The notes: generated from the sequence alone by a model not told the origin. A stretch of 62,574 bases of DNA from Halomonas sp. PR-M31 (GCF_001039575.1 NZ_JIBT01000008.1:1-62574); one strand, 5' to 3'. Counted from the first letter of the stretch, positions 28,881-39,218 are shown. Made by a program: numbers and translations.

Positions 28881-29732
28881 TTAACCTGGCGTCAGCCCCC
28901 GCAGCCGCTCTCCCCTGCGCCTGAGCAGCTCCAGGGTTGCCAGCAGCAGCATAGATAGCAATACCAGCAGGGTCGCCACCGCCAGAATGGTCGGACTGAT
29001 CTGTTCGCGAATGCCCGACCACATCTGGATCGGCATGGTGCGCTGCTCGGGTCCGGCGATGAACAGCACCACAACAACCTCATCGAACGAGGTAATAAAA
29101 GCGAACAGCGCGCCAGATACCACTCCAGGGGTCACCAATGGCAGCACCACCTTGAAGAAGGTGCGCGTCGGGTTCGCACCCAGACTGTGGGCGGCACGGA
29201 TCAGTGTGGTGTCGAAGCTCGAGAGTGTCGCGGTCACGGTGATCACGACAAACGGGATGCCCAGCACGGTGTGGGCAAGGATCACCCCCAGATAGGTCTG
29301 GGCCAGGTTGATCTTGGAGAAGAAGAAGAACATCGCCGCCGCGGAAATGATCAGCGGCACGATCATGGGAGAAATCAGCAGCGCCATGATCGCTCCCCGG
29401 GCCGGCATGAAGCGGCTCGAGAGCCCCAGGGCGGCAATGGTGCCGAGTATCGTCGCCAGCAGCGTCGAGGCGATGCCGACGATGAAGCTGTTCTTGATGG
29501 CGTTGAGCCAGGCACTCGAGGTAAAGAAATCCTCGTACCAGCGCAGGGAATAGCCCGCCGGATCGAAGGACAGCATCGCTTCGCTGAAGGTGAAGTAGGG
29601 TTCCGCGTTGAAGGATAACGGAATGATGATCAGCAGCGGGCCGATCAGAAACAGGAAGATCAATCCGCATAGCGTCAGGAAGACGTAGTGCCAGACTCGC
29701 TCGCCGGTCGTGGCATAGGAAGGAAGCGCCAT
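28881..29732 (-). CDS. ABC importer permease, PotC/PotI-like
   Basis: 283 residues from ATG 29732, four bases after the stop of the other permease gene. It has six hydrophobic helices and the permease EAA loop (RAAHSLGANPTRTFFKVVLPLVTPGV, split over about residues 185-210). The N-terminal and EAA sequences match the polyamine-type PotC/PotI branch. It pairs with the upstream permease as the heterodimeric channel of a four-gene importer. Specificity (putrescine, spermidine, or another amine) cannot be told from sequence. Confidence 0.9.
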   Translation of the reverse strand: MALPSYATTGERVWHYVFLTLCGLIFLFLIGPLLIIIPLSFNAEPYFTFSEAMLSFDPAGYSLRWYEDFFTSSAWLNAIKNSFIVGIASTLLATILGTIAALGLSSRFMPARGAIMALLISPMIVPLIISAAAMFFFFSKINLAQTYLGVILAHTVLGIPFVVITVTATLSSFDTTLIRAAHSLGANPTRTFFKVVLPLVTPGVVSGALFAFITSFDEVVVVLFIAGPEQRTMPIQMWSGIREQISPTILAVATLLVLLSMLLLATLELLRRRGERLRGLTPG

Positions 29733-29736
29733 CACG

Positions 29737-30990
29737 TTACCCCAGTTTGACCTTGTCGACGCCAATCAGGCGATTGAATATCCAATAGAACACCACCACC
29801 ACGAGCAGCAGAATCGACGCGATCGCTGCCGCCAGTCCCCAGTTGAGGGATGTCTGCATGTGGTAAGCGATGTAATTGGTAATGAAGCGCCCGGACTGGC
29901 CACCTACCAGTGCCGGCGTGATGTAATAGCCAATGGATAGAATGAAGACCAGAATCCCCCCGGCAGCGATACCCGGAATGGTCAGCGGGAAATAGACGCG
30001 CCGGAAGCACAGGAAAGGACGCCCACCCAGGGAACGCGCTGCGCGCATGTAGCTTGGCGGAATAGTCTTCATCACCGAGTACAGCGGCAGGATCATGAAC
30101 GGCAGCAGAATATGCGTCATGGCAATGATGGTGCCGGTCTTGTTGTGTATCAGCTGCCAGCGCGCCTCATCGGCAATGACGTCGAGGGCTACCATGACAT
30201 CGTTGAGCACCCCTTGGGATTGAAGAATGGCAATCCAGGTGGTGGTGCGCACCAATAGCGACGTCCAGAAGGGTAACAACACCAGAATCATCAATAGATT
30301 CGATTGGCGCAGCGGCAGATTGGCCAATAGAAAAGCAATCGGATACCCCAGCACTAAGGTCGCCAGGGTAATGACGGCACTCATCCAGAAGGTCCGCCAA
30401 AAAAGCGTCGCATGAATCTGCAAATACTCCGGCACCTTGACGATCTCGCCTTCGGGCGAGAACTGGCGATCCATCGCCGCCAAATAATAGGACAAGGTAT
30501 AAGGAGACGATTCGCGTTGAATCAGCTGCCAGGTGTCAAGCTCACCCCAGGCATCGTTGATCTCGATCAGCGCTTCACGATACGGCGGTTCAAGCGTGCG
30601 CAGACGGCGTGCCGTGCGAGAGATAGCCGAGCGCATGCCGGATTTTTCGTAGTTCAAACGGCTCGACAACAGGCCCAGGTTACGTTCCTTTTGGCCTTTT
30701 TGAAGATCTTCCACCAAGGCTTCGAAGACCGGCTCGCCAGGTATTGATTCGCCATCCCAGTCATTCAAGGCAGAGACGGTTCGACGTAGCGTCGTCGAGA
30801 CTTCCGGGTTGTCCACGCTGCGCCAAAGCATGTCGAAGATCGGCATGACGAAGGCGATTCCCAAAAACAGCAACAGCGGCGATACCAACAGCAGCGCCTT
30901 GATCTTCGAGCGTCGCACAGCCCGACGCAGACTGACTTTCAGCGGCACGCCATCGGCGGTGGTCAAGGGGGGAGTAGAAGAATCGGACAC
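29737..30990 (-). CDS. ABC importer permease, PotB/PotH-like
   Basis: 417 residues from a GTG at 30990 with GGAGAGG five bases upstream. TM1 is at about 32-52, followed by a large soluble insertion (about 60-200) before the remaining five helices. The insertion is absent from E. coli PotB and is typical of longer members in marine and halophilic bacteria. The EAA loop RAARSLGGRPFLCFRRV lies near residue 320. It forms the membrane channel with the downstream permease. Confidence 0.88.
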   Translation of the reverse strand: MSDSSTPPLTTADGVPLKVSLRRAVRRSKIKALLLVSPLLLFLGIAFVMPIFDMLWRSVDNPEVSTTLRRTVSALNDWDGESIPGEPVFEALVEDLQKGQKERNLGLLSSRLNYEKSGMRSAISRTARRLRTLEPPYREALIEINDAWGELDTWQLIQRESSPYTLSYYLAAMDRQFSPEGEIVKVPEYLQIHATLFWRTFWMSAVITLATLVLGYPIAFLLANLPLRQSNLLMILVLLPFWTSLLVRTTTWIAILQSQGVLNDVMVALDVIADEARWQLIHNKTGTIIAMTHILLPFMILPLYSVMKTIPPSYMRAARSLGGRPFLCFRRVYFPLTIPGIAAGGILVFILSIGYYITPALVGGQSGRFITNYIAYHMQTSLNWGLAAAIASILLLVVVVFYWIFNRLIGVDKVKLG

Positions 30991-31088
30991 GCGGGCCTCT
31001 CCATCTGGATGGCTTATCGCAAGACCGCTTGCGATGAATGCCCCACTCGAAGACTGATCGAGCGGGGCAATGTACTTAGGCTGCTAAC

Positions 31089-32189
31089 CTATTGCGACAA
31101 CCAGGCGTTAAAGCGCTGAGTCAGCTCATCGTTGTTGTCTGCCCAGAATTCGTCGTCCTTGGGAATGGCGGTTTCGAAATTGGCCGGATAGGTTGGCATG
31201 TGCGGTTTCATCTCAATGCCGGTTTCCGCATGGGTCGATACCATGTCCGAGGAGGACTTGCGTGCCGGGCCATAGGAGATGTATTTGGCCTGATCCGCAA
31301 GACGCTGGGTATCCGTGGCGAAATAGAGATAGTCCTTGACCTTGTCGAGCTTACCGGTAGGCACCACCCAGCCATCCAGTTCGAAAACCTGAGCATCCCA
31401 GATGATCTCGAACGGCTGGTCCTCGGTGACCATGGCATTGAAGATGCGCCCGTTGTAGGCAGAACCGAAGGCGACCTCCTCGTCCGCGAGCAGTTGCGGC
31501 GGTTGAGCCCCTTCTTCCCACCAGATCACTTGATCCTTGATGGTATCCAGCTTAGCGAAAGCACGCTGAACGCCTTCTTCGGTTTCCAGCACGTCATAGA
31601 CTTCTTCCGGTGCCACGCCATCAGCCACCAGAGCCCATTCCAGATTGTTGATGGGCTTGCGCAATAATGTGCGCTTGCCGGGATAGTTCTCCAGATCAAA
31701 CACATCAGCGATGGTGCTGGGCTGCTTGTCCTTCGGGAACATCTCGGTATTGAAGGCGACGACATTGGAGTAGACGATCGAAGGCACGAAACATTCCGTC
31801 AGCGAGTCGTCGATGAAATCCTCCGTGGGGGGCGTGCCGTCTGGCGCTTTGGCCAACAGCTGATCGTGATCCAGCGGCTCGATCAGCCCCTCGGCACAGG
31901 CGATCAGCGCATCCGCCGGCAGCATGTCGACCAGATCCCAGGTCACATTACCGGCCTGATTCTGTGCGCGCAGCCCGGCCAGGGCATTGCCGCTACGATC
32001 GATATTGACGATTTTGTCACCGCTCTTTTCCATCCAAGGTTCGTTGTAGGCCTTCTGCTGACTCATGCTATAGGCTCCCCCCCAAGACACGATATTGAGC
32101 GTCTGTTCAGCCTGAGCCGCTACCGCGATTGCAAGCGTCGACAGTCCCATTGCAGCGATCGTGGCGCCTTTCATCATTGGCTTGTTCAT
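31089..32189 (-). CDS. Periplasmic solute-binding protein, PotD-like
   Basis: 366 residues; a signal peptide ends at AAQA-EQ (cleavage after about residue 27). The mature part starts TLNIVSWGGAYSMSQQKAY, as in the PotD/PotF-related family 1 binding proteins (SBP_bac_8). It delivers solute to the two permeases encoded downstream. ATG at 32189 with GGAGA upstream. It lies between the ATPase and permease genes; a stem-loop in the gap before it may set its expression level. Confidence 0.9.
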   Translation of the reverse strand: MNKPMMKGATIAAMGLSTLAIAVAAQAEQTLNIVSWGGAYSMSQQKAYNEPWMEKSGDKIVNIDRSGNALAGLRAQNQAGNVTWDLVDMLPADALIACAEGLIEPLDHDQLLAKAPDGTPPTEDFIDDSLTECFVPSIVYSNVVAFNTEMFPKDKQPSTIADVFDLENYPGKRTLLRKPINNLEWALVADGVAPEEVYDVLETEEGVQRAFAKLDTIKDQVIWWEEGAQPPQLLADEEVAFGSAYNGRIFNAMVTEDQPFEIIWDAQVFELDGWVVPTGKLDKVKDYLYFATDTQRLADQAKYISYGPARKSSSDMVSTHAETGIEMKPHMPTYPANFETAIPKDDEFWADNNDELTQRFNAWLSQ

Positions 32190-32240
32190 AGCACTTTCTC
32201 CGATTGTTGTTGTGAAGCGCGTTTTGGCCCGTATTGGATG

Positions 32241-32277
32241 AAAGGCGTAACGTCACGGCCGACTCGGCTACGCCTTT
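32241..32277 (-). other. Intercistronic stem-loop between ATPase and binding-protein genes
   Basis: AAAGGCGTA (32241-32249) pairs with TACGCCTTT (32269-32277). Inside it GCCGA (32258-32262) pairs with TCGGC (32264-32268). Minus-strand RNA has no following T-run, so it may act as a partial terminator or RNase barrier rather than a full stop. Confidence 0.5.
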
Positions 32278-32289
32278 TATACAAGACTT

Positions 32290-33423
32290 TCAGGCATCCA
32301 GCGCCCGGCAGTCGCTACTCGACCACCCGACCTTGATCGTCTGTCCTGGACGCAGACCGGCAGTACCCTCCGCATTGGGTGTCTTGAGGATGAATTCGTC
32401 GTTACCGCACACCGAAAGCCGGGTGCGTAGGTGGTCGCCAAGATAGATCACTTCCTGCACCTGAGCCGTGAAGCAGTTTTCCAGGGAAGTATCATCATCT
32501 GCCACGATACTGACCCGCTCGGGACGCAGCGACAGCGTGGTTCTTGCCCCTACATCGCTGACGGCAACGGGTTTGGCAAGTACCGTGTCACCGCTGTCCA
32601 GGCGTACCCTACAAGTATTACCTTGGTAATCGATCACATCGCCACAGAGACGATTGTTTTCGCCGATGAAGTAAGCTACGAAGGCGTTCTCCGGTTCCTC
32701 ATAAAGCGCTTCAGGGGTGGCCAGCTGCTGTACGACACCATCGTTGAACACCGCGATACGGTCCGACATGGTCAGTGCTTCAGTCTGATCGTGGGTGACA
32801 TAGATCATGGTCACCCCAAGACTTGCATGAATGCGCTTGATCTCGTACTGCATTTCCTCGCGCAGATTCTTGTCCAGCGCGCCGAGAGGCTCATCCATCA
32901 ACACCAGTTCGGGCTCGAAAACCAGTGCTCGCGCCAAGGCGACGCGCTGCTGCTGCCCTCCAGAGAGCTGGGCAGGCCGACGGTCACCGAACTCTTCCAA
33001 GCGAACCATTGCCAAGGCACGCTGCACCTTCTGCTTGATATCGTTCTTGCTCAAATGACGAACTTCGAGGGGAAAGGCTAGATTTTCAGCCACGCTCATG
33101 TGGGGAAACAGCGCGTAGTTCTGGAACACCATGCCGATACCGCGCTTATGAGGCGGCAGATCATTGATTGGCTCACCCTTGAGCAGAATTTCGCCGTGAG
33201 TGGGAGTTTCGAAGCCTGCCATCATCATCAGGCAGGTAGTCTTTCCAGATCCGGAAGGGCCCAGCAAGGTCACGAACTGCCCTTTCTGGATATCAAGGTT
33301 GAAGTCCTTGACGACCAGCTCGACGCCGTCGTAACTCTTCTGGACATTGATGAAGCGCGCAAAACTGGTATCGGCGACCTGCGTCTCATCGACCCGAAGC
33401 TCTGCTTGAAGGGACTGCGTCAT
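32290..33423 (-). CDS. ABC importer ATPase, PotA-like
   Basis: 377 residues from ATG 33423 with AGGAG five bases upstream; a longer in-frame extension to 33522 lacks homology. It has Walker [12 protein letters not shown], a Q-loop, signature LSGGQQQR, Walker [12 protein letters not shown] and switch His in [11 protein letters not shown]-terminal TOBE-type regulatory domain follows ([11 protein letters not shown]). It energises the importer formed by the three downstream gene products; first gene of that operon. Confidence 0.92.
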   Translation of the reverse strand: MTQSLQAELRVDETQVADTSFARFINVQKSYDGVELVVKDFNLDIQKGQFVTLLGPSGSGKTTCLMMMAGFETPTHGEILLKGEPINDLPPHKRGIGMVFQNYALFPHMSVAENLAFPLEVRHLSKNDIKQKVQRALAMVRLEEFGDRRPAQLSGGQQQRVALARALVFEPELVLMDEPLGALDKNLREEMQYEIKRIHASLGVTMIYVTHDQTEALTMSDRIAVFNDGVVQQLATPEALYEEPENAFVAYFIGENNRLCGDVIDYQGNTCRVRLDSGDTVLAKPVAVSDVGARTTLSLRPERVSIVADDDTSLENCFTAQVQEVIYLGDHLRTRLSVCGNDEFILKTPNAEGTAGLRPGQTIKVGWSSSDCRALDA

Positions 33424-33630
33424 GAAGACTCCTGGCGTTCGGTTGTTATTATGTCTATGTCGTACAACGCCTTGGCTAGCAACGCCATTGACTCGACCAT
33501 AATTCGGCTTGAACCTGGCCACAATCCTTCTTAGGGATAATAAGCGTTGAACTCAAAGGCTGATTCCTGAAGCCATTTTGGGTATGGCATCTTAGGTAAA
33601 TACTTCCTCGATCCAGCGCGAACAGACCAT

Positions 33631-33657
33631 AAAAAAAGACGCCGACGAGGCGCCTTT
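33631..33657 (-). terminator. Rho-independent terminator of the yceI-like gene
   Basis: Stem AAAGGCGCC/GGCGTCTTT on the minus strand (one G-U pair, five-base loop), ending in a run of seven T. It lies just beyond the YceI stop. Confidence 0.85.
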
Positions 33658-33680
33658 CAATGTAATAGGTTAGTGGCCGC

Positions 33681-34262
33681 TTACTGGCGAATGCCCTCGA
33701 ATACCACATACAACTCGAGTTCTTGCATCACCGGCGGAAATTTGCTCATGTCGATATCGTAGTCGGCGAGGGTCAGGTTGGTCGTTCCTTCGAAACCATC
33801 ACGATAGCCACCCCAGGGATCTTTGCCACCACCGATATGCGTCACATCCATGGTGATCTCATTGGTGACACCATGCAGAGTCAAGTCACCAGTAAGTTTA
33901 CCTTCCCCCTCACCGGTAGACTCGAATCCGGTGGACTCGAAGGTCGCGGTGGGATACTCGGAGGCATCAAGGAAATCCTCGTTCAGGATATGCTTGTCCC
34001 GCTCGGCGTGATTGCTGTTGAGACTGGAGACATTGACATCCACATTGACGCTCGAGGACGCGACATCTTCCGGATCGTAGCTGAAGTTACCCGAAAAATC
34101 CTCGAAGGATCCAAGGATGTAAGAGTAGCCCAGATGGCTGATCTTGAACTGGATGAAGGCGTGCTGGCCCTCCTTATCGATGATGTAGTCGGCGGCCTGG
34201 ACTTGAGCCAAGGGCAGCAGTGACGACACCGACAGTGCGGCAATCATGGTCTTCTGGAACAT
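33681..34262 (-). CDS. YceI family periplasmic lipid-binding protein
   Basis: 193 residues with a signal peptide cleaved after about residue 23 (AQVQA-AD). The YceI lipocalin-like fold is recognised from DKEGQHAFIQFKISHLGYSY, GSFEDFSGNFSYDPED, DLTLHGVTNEI and the C-terminal MQELELYVVFEGIRQ. Members bind polyisoprenoids such as ubiquinone-8 precursors. The preceding gene is cytochrome b561, 58 bases upstream on the same strand, a pairing common in Proteobacteria. Confidence 0.92.
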   Translation of the reverse strand: MFQKTMIAALSVSSLLPLAQVQAADYIIDKEGQHAFIQFKISHLGYSYILGSFEDFSGNFSYDPEDVASSSVNVDVNVSSLNSNHAERDKHILNEDFLDASEYPTATFESTGFESTGEGEGKLTGDLTLHGVTNEITMDVTHIGGGKDPWGGYRDGFEGTTNLTLADYDIDMSKFPPVMQELELYVVFEGIRQ

Positions 34263-34320
34263 CGGGAACTCCTTGGTGTTATGAGTAATACGTCAACGAT
34301 ATACCAAATGAGAAAAGATA

Positions 34321-34878
34321 TCAGGACAGACGCCGCGACGTGCGGGGGTCGATCATGCGACGCATGACATCGTTGCGATCAATCAATAGATGCTTGAATG
34401 CCGCCAGCGCATGTCCCAGGGAAAGAATCATCAGTGCCCAGGCGCTATACCAGTGGACCTCGCCAGCAATACTGGCTTGATTGGGCAAGCCGGAGACAGT
34501 AGCGGGTACGGTGAACCAACCGAACACGCTGATACCGCTGCCATTGGCGGTAGAAATCAGATAGCCGCTGATCAACACGACGAATAGCAGCGCATAGATC
34601 AACAGATGACCAATCTTGGCTGCCACCATTTCCAGCCGCGTCCCTTGCTCCCTAGGCGTCGGCTGAAACAATCGCCAGAGAACGCGAAGCGCAGTAAGCG
34701 CCAATATCAGCATGCCCATAGAGCGATGCCACCAAGGAGCTAGATTGTACCAGGCGTCGTAATAAGTGAGATCCGTCATCCACCACCCCAGCGCGAATAG
34801 CCCTATCACCGCGATAGCACTCAGCCAGTGGATCAGGATACTGATCAGCCCCCATCCTCGAATCGAGTTACGCCACAT
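34321..34878 (-). CDS. Cytochrome b561 family protein
   Basis: 185 residues with four hydrophobic helices. Candidate haem-ligand His residues are His17 (ILIHWLSA), His51 (PWWHRSMG), and the two in GEVHWYSAWA and LGHALAAFKH, matching the two b-haem di-His arrangement. It is an inner-membrane electron carrier of the CybB type, possibly taking electrons from quinol. It is upstream of yceI with a short gap, so the two are probably co-transcribed. Confidence 0.92.
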   Translation of the reverse strand: MWRNSIRGWGLISILIHWLSAIAVIGLFALGWWMTDLTYYDAWYNLAPWWHRSMGMLILALTALRVLWRLFQPTPREQGTRLEMVAAKIGHLLIYALLFVVLISGYLISTANGSGISVFGWFTVPATVSGLPNQASIAGEVHWYSAWALMILSLGHALAAFKHLLIDRNDVMRRMIDPRTSRRLS

Positions 34879-34968
34879 GGATACCGTCCTCTCTCAATCG
34901 ATATTCAGCGCAGGTTCTGCCGAACGTTTCATTGACATCAGATCAGCCAGCATGACGGTATTTAAAGT

Positions 34969-35004
34969 AAAAAAACAAGGGCCCGCACTGCGGCGAGCCC
35001 CTTG
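34969..35004 (-). terminator. Rho-independent terminator of metZ
   Basis: Minus-strand stem CAAGGGGCTCGC/GCGGGCCCTTG with a six-base loop and one bulge, followed by seven T. It lies about 90 bases after the metZ stop. Confidence 0.85.
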
Positions 35005-35094
35005 CTACTGCTGAAATTACCGTTGCGCTGTTCTGGCGTTATGTGGAAAACGACGGCGCCAACGTCTCAAACTATCCTGATGCGGCTGTCTATT

Positions 35095-36296
35095 TCACAA
35101 CAAGCTATCGAGACCCCGGGACAGATCGGCCTTTAGATCCTCGGTATCCTCTAGCCCTACCGCAATGCGAAGCAGGCCTTCGCCAATTCCTGCCGCCGCT
35201 TTTTGTTCGTCGCTGAGACGGCCATGTGTCGTGGTGGCCGGATGGGTAATAGTGGTCTTCACATCGCCAAGATTGCCGGTGATCGACATCAATCGGGTGG
35301 CATCGATCACCGTCCAGCGCCCTCGCGCTCCCCTTTGATCTCCACTCCCAGCACCGCACCAAAACCACGCTGCTGACGACGCGCAAGCTCATGCTGAGGA
35401 TGGCTTTCAAGACCACTGTAGTGCACCCTCACCACCGCAGGGTGGGCGTCCAACCACTGTGCCAGTTGCAGGGCGTTCTCGGACTGGGCCTTCATGCGTA
35501 GCCCGAGGGTCTCGAGCCCCTTGAGAAATATCCAGGCATTGAACGGGCTCAGACAAGGGCCACAGGTGCGCACGACCCCAAACACCTCTTCCAGCTCCTT
35601 GTCTCGCCCCACTACGGCACCGCCAATGGCTCGGCCCTGACCGTCGAGATATTTGGTCGCGGAATGAATGATCAGATCCGCTCCCAGCTCCAGCGGTCGT
35701 TGCAGCGCCGGGGTCAGAAAACAGTTGTCGATGGCAAGCCAGGCATCTTGCTCCTTGGCCAATTTTGATAACTGCGCAATATCCACCACTTCGGACATGG
35801 GATTGGAGGGTGTTTCGGCAAACAGCAGACGGGTTTTCGGTGTCAGCGCCGCCGCCCACTCCTCGAGATTGCCAAGCTCCACATAGCGCGTAGTGATGCC
35901 GAACTTGCCCAGGTACTTGTCGAACAGACTGACCGTGGAGCCGAACAGCGATCGTGACGCAACGATCTCGTCACCGGCTTCCAGTAGCGCCAAGGCCGTA
36001 GAGAGAATGGCCGCCATGCCGGAACTGGTGGCAACGCACCGCTCCCCTCCTTCGAGCGCCGCCAGACGACGCTCGAAGGCTTGAACGGTGGGATTGGTAA
36101 AGCGCGAGTAGATGTTGCCCGGCTCGTCGCCGGCGAACTTGCTTGCGGCTTCGGCGGCGCTGGCATAGACAAAGCTCGAGGTCGGAAAGATCGGATCCCC
36201 ATGCTCTTGTTCATTGGTGCGCCTCTGCCCGGCTCGTACCGCCAGAGTGTCGAAGGCTAAGGCGTCAATGTGCTCGAAAGCGCCATCCTGATGCAT
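35095..36296 (-). pseudogene. metZ: O-succinylhomoserine sulfhydrylase with a single frameshift
   Basis: A Cys/Met-metabolism PLP enzyme: the first 320 or so codons read normally, with SSGMAAI and the PLP lysine K215 in HSATKYLDG. Around 35311-35322 one base is missing, so the upstream frame ends at 35307. The rest continues in another frame from IDATRLMSITGNLGDVK to 35095. Restoring the base gives about 400 residues, the normal length. The enzyme makes homocysteine from O-succinylhomoserine and sulfide. The position downstream of purF is that of metZ in Pseudomonas, which favours metZ over metB. A sequencing indel is the likeliest cause. Confidence 0.85.
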
Positions 36297-36370
36297 AAGT
36301 TTTCACCCGTTTGGGATTGAGTCGCCCTGCTTGTGCTCAAGATTATGCAAGGCAATGTTGAGTACGATAG

Positions 36371-37888
36371 CTAGCCGTAATCTTCGACATCATTGTGCAG
36401 ATCGACAACGGAGTGCGCCGAGCCGGACTGCTGCTTGACCGCATCGCTGCGCGAGGCTTCCAACGCGCCGAGATAGGTCGAATCGATATCGCCGGTGATG
36501 TACTCGCCATCGAATACCGAACAGTCGAAGCGCTCAAGCTGCGGATTGACCTTGTGGCAGGCCGCCTTCAAATCCTCTAGATCCTGATAGAAAATTCGGT
36601 CGGCGCCGATCAGCTCGCCGACGTCCGCTTCGCTGCGGCCATGGGCGATCAGCTCGTTGGCCACCGGCATGTCGATGCCATACACATTGGGATAGCGCAC
36701 CGGCGGCGCGGCGGAGGCAAAATAGACCTTGCGGGCGCCGGCTTCTCGGGCCATCTGAATGATCTGCTTGCAGGTGGTGCCGCGCACGATGGAATCATCC
36801 ACCAGCAGCACATTCTTGCCTTCGAACTCACTGTCGATGGCGTTGAGCTTCTGACGCACGGATTTCTTACGCTGAGTCTGGCCTGGCATGATGAAGGTAC
36901 GCCCGATGTAACGATTCTTGACGAAACCCTCGCGATAGGTCACGCCAAGATGCTGGGCCAGCTCCAAGGCAGAGGTACGCGACGTATCCGGGATCGGGAT
37001 CACGACATCGATGTCGTGATCTTGCCACTCTTTGAGGATGCGATCGCCGAGCTTGCGGCCCATTTCCATGCGAGTGACGTAGACGTAGGCACCATCGAGC
37101 ATCGAGTCCGGTCGTGCTAGATAGACATATTCGAAGATGCAGGGTGCCAGCACCGTGCGTTCGGCGCAGGACTGAGTATGTATTTCACCCTTCATGTCGA
37201 CGAAGATCGCCTCTCCAGGCGCCAGATCACGGGTGAGCTCGAAGCCGCCTACGTCTAGGGCCACCGATTCCGAGGCGATCATCACGTCGCGCCCCTCTTC
37301 GGTCTCGCAGGTACCGAAGACCACCGGGCGGATGCCCTGAGGATCGCGGAAGGCCACCATGCCAAAACCGTTGATCATCGCAACCGCGGCATAGCCTCCG
37401 CGACAGCGACGATGCACGCGACGCACTGCATCAAAAACGTCTTCTGGCTCGAGATGATGGCCCTGTTTGCCTAGTTCGTGAGCAAATACATTGAGCAGCA
37501 CCTCGGAATCGGAACTGGTGTTGATGTGACGCAGATCCGTGGAGTAGAGCTCCTGCTTCAACTGATCGGAGTTGGTCAGGTTGCCGTTGTGCGCAAGCGC
37601 CAGACCATAGGGCGAGTTGACGTAGAACGGCTGGGATTCCGCTTCGCTCGAAGAGCCCGCGGTGGGATAGCGCACATGACCGATGCCCAGGTTACCCTTG
37701 AGTCGAGTCATGTGGCGGGTATGAAAAACATCCCGTACCAAGCCGTTGCTCTTGCGTAGCAAAAAGCGCCCTTCGTGCCAGGTCATCATTCCGGCAGCAT
37801 CCTGCCCACGATGCTGAAGCACCGTAAGGGCATCATAGAGCGGTTGATTGACCGGCCGAGTGGCCATAAGGCCTACGATACCGCACAT
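36371..37888 (-). CDS. purF: Amidophosphoribosyltransferase
   Basis: 505 residues. MCGIVG puts the glutaminase nucleophile Cys at position 2 (after Met removal). [10 protein letters not shown] and HNGNLTN belong to the Ntn-hydrolase domain, and the PRPP loop [13 protein letters not shown] lies near residue 365. It catalyses the first step of de novo purine synthesis: PRPP plus glutamine to phosphoribosylamine. It lies between cvpA and metZ; a CvpA/PurF pairing is widely conserved. Confidence 0.97.
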   Translation of the reverse strand: MCGIVGLMATRPVNQPLYDALTVLQHRGQDAAGMMTWHEGRFLLRKSNGLVRDVFHTRHMTRLKGNLGIGHVRYPTAGSSSEAESQPFYVNSPYGLALAHNGNLTNSDQLKQELYSTDLRHINTSSDSEVLLNVFAHELGKQGHHLEPEDVFDAVRRVHRRCRGGYAAVAMINGFGMVAFRDPQGIRPVVFGTCETEEGRDVMIASESVALDVGGFELTRDLAPGEAIFVDMKGEIHTQSCAERTVLAPCIFEYVYLARPDSMLDGAYVYVTRMEMGRKLGDRILKEWQDHDIDVVIPIPDTSRTSALELAQHLGVTYREGFVKNRYIGRTFIMPGQTQRKKSVRQKLNAIDSEFEGKNVLLVDDSIVRGTTCKQIIQMAREAGARKVYFASAAPPVRYPNVYGIDMPVANELIAHGRSEADVGELIGADRIFYQDLEDLKAACHKVNPQLERFDCSVFDGEYITGDIDSTYLGALEASRSDAVKQQSGSAHSVVDLHNDVEDYG

Positions 37889-37965
37889 GTCGCCTTACCT
37901 CACTTCAATGAAACCACGTCGATAAAACAGCAGCCGAGACTCGCTCGAGCTGCATTGTGATCCTA

Positions 37966-38529
37966 TTACTGGGCATCGTCTCTAGGCGATCCAAAGGGCA
38001 GCGCGGTAGGCACGGATAAAGAACGTAACTCTTCTTCGGCTTGGGGAACATACTGTTTCCAGTCCGGGATACGCGCCATCGTCCAGTCTCTCAACCCTTC
38101 GAAAGCAGGGCGCAACTCCGCTTGCTGCCAAGCCTGCAGCTGCACCAGAGGCGTCAAGGTGATCACGACCGTGGCCACCACCAGAATAGCGCCGCCGCGC
38201 AGCGTCCCAAAACCCGCACCGGCCAGGCGATTGAAAAATCCCAGGCCAACCCACTCGACGGCGGCTTGCACCAGACGAATAACGATTCCACATACCACGA
38301 CCACCGCAAGTATGATCAGCACGAATGCCGCTATCAAACGTGCATCCGGATGATCGATGACGCCTTCGAGCCTATCCGCAACGGGCTGGGCGAACATTCG
38401 TGAGGCTATCAGCGCAAGAATCCAGGCCCCCAAGCCCAGCGCCTCCCGCATAAGACCCCGCGCAAAACCTGCTAACATCGACACTGTCAGAATGGCCAGA
38501 AACACCCAATCCAACCAGGTCAGTGTCAC
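37966..38529 (-). CDS. cvpA: CvpA family inner-membrane protein
   Basis: 187 residues from a GTG at 38529 overlapping the dedD stop (GTGA); a GGGGG stretch lies five bases upstream. Four hydrophobic helices, with FARGLMREALGLGAWI after the first, NRLAGAGFGTLRGGAIL in the third, as in CvpA. The protein is needed for colicin V production in E. coli, and is otherwise linked to envelope integrity. It precedes purF, the usual order. Confidence 0.9.
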   Translation of the reverse strand: MTLTWLDWVFLAILTVSMLAGFARGLMREALGLGAWILALIASRMFAQPVADRLEGVIDHPDARLIAAFVLIILAVVVVCGIVIRLVQAAVEWVGLGFFNRLAGAGFGTLRGGAILVVATVVITLTPLVQLQAWQQAELRPAFEGLRDWTMARIPDWKQYVPQAEEELRSLSVPTALPFGSPRDDAQ

Positions 38530-39218
38530 TCCTGCCCCCTCAGTCGAATCAGCAGACCTTGTATGTTGGCTTTCTGCTTGAGTTCGGTACGTGCCTTCTC
38601 ACCTGCCTCGGAAGAGGTGTAAGGACCGACGTAAACCGTCGTCAAATCATTGTCCCGAGTCCGACTGAACGCATTAAAGCCTTTTGTCTCGAGATCGGCC
38701 TGAAAGCTTTTTGCGTTATCCGGCTCCCCGAAGCTGCCTGCCTGAACCGCCCAGTCGCCTTGCGTTGCCTTGGGCGTCTCCTGCTGAGCACTCTCCTGGG
38801 GTCGGTTCTTTTCGCTCTCTTGGGCGTTCGCACGTTCCTGATTGCGACGTGCCAGCTCCGCGATGGGATCGGAGCGGGTATCGGGCTTGGCGATCTGCTG
38901 AGTGGGCTTTTGCTGCGAGGCCTGCTGCCTGGCGCGCTGCACCTCTTCGGGCTCGACTCTATCGACCGATGAGGACTCATCGAATGATCTGGGCGTATCA
39001 CCACGCATCTGAGGCGTTTGAATCTGCCCCAGGCTTGCCGGTGGTTCTGGTTCAGCAACATCCTTGCGCTCGACGTCGATAGGCTTTTCAAGGGTCAATG
39101 TCGGCTCGGGCTGCGTTTCCCGGGAAGGAGGATCGTCAAACAACATGGGGATAAAGATCACTGCCAACGCCAATAAGATCACTGCGCCACTTATACGTTC
39201 GCGCATGCCGTATTTCAT
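38526..39218 (-). CDS. dedD: SPOR-domain cell-division protein, DedD-like
   Basis: 230 residues. A short cytoplasmic N-terminus and one TM helix (about 11-27) are followed by a Pro/Glu/Gln-rich linker (30-150) and a C-terminal SPOR domain (about 153-228: WAVQAGSFGEPDNAKSFQ and TVYVGPYTSSEAGEKA). SPOR domains bind denuded septal peptidoglycan. ATG 39218 has AGGAGG five bases upstream and overlaps folC by four bases; cvpA overlaps its end, so folC-dedD-cvpA is translationally coupled. Confidence 0.9.
   Translation of the reverse strand: MKYGMRERISGAVILLALAVIFIPMLFDDPPSRETQPEPTLTLEKPIDVERKDVAEPEPPASLGQIQTPQMRGDTPRSFDESSSVDRVEPEEVQRARQQASQQKPTQQIAKPDTRSDPIAELARRNQERANAQESEKNRPQESAQQETPKATQGDWAVQAGSFGEPDNAKSFQADLETKGFNAFSRTRDNDLTTVYVGPYTSSEAGEKARTELKQKANIQGLLIRLRGQE

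Noticed and set aside
35095-35310. Separate 71-residue gene downstream of metZ
   Set aside because: Its residues are the conserved C-terminus of MetZ in another frame, so it is part of the broken gene.
37889-37965. Riboswitch or PurR operator between cvpA and purF
   Set aside because: The 77-base gap shows no conserved riboswitch core and no convincing PurR palindrome.
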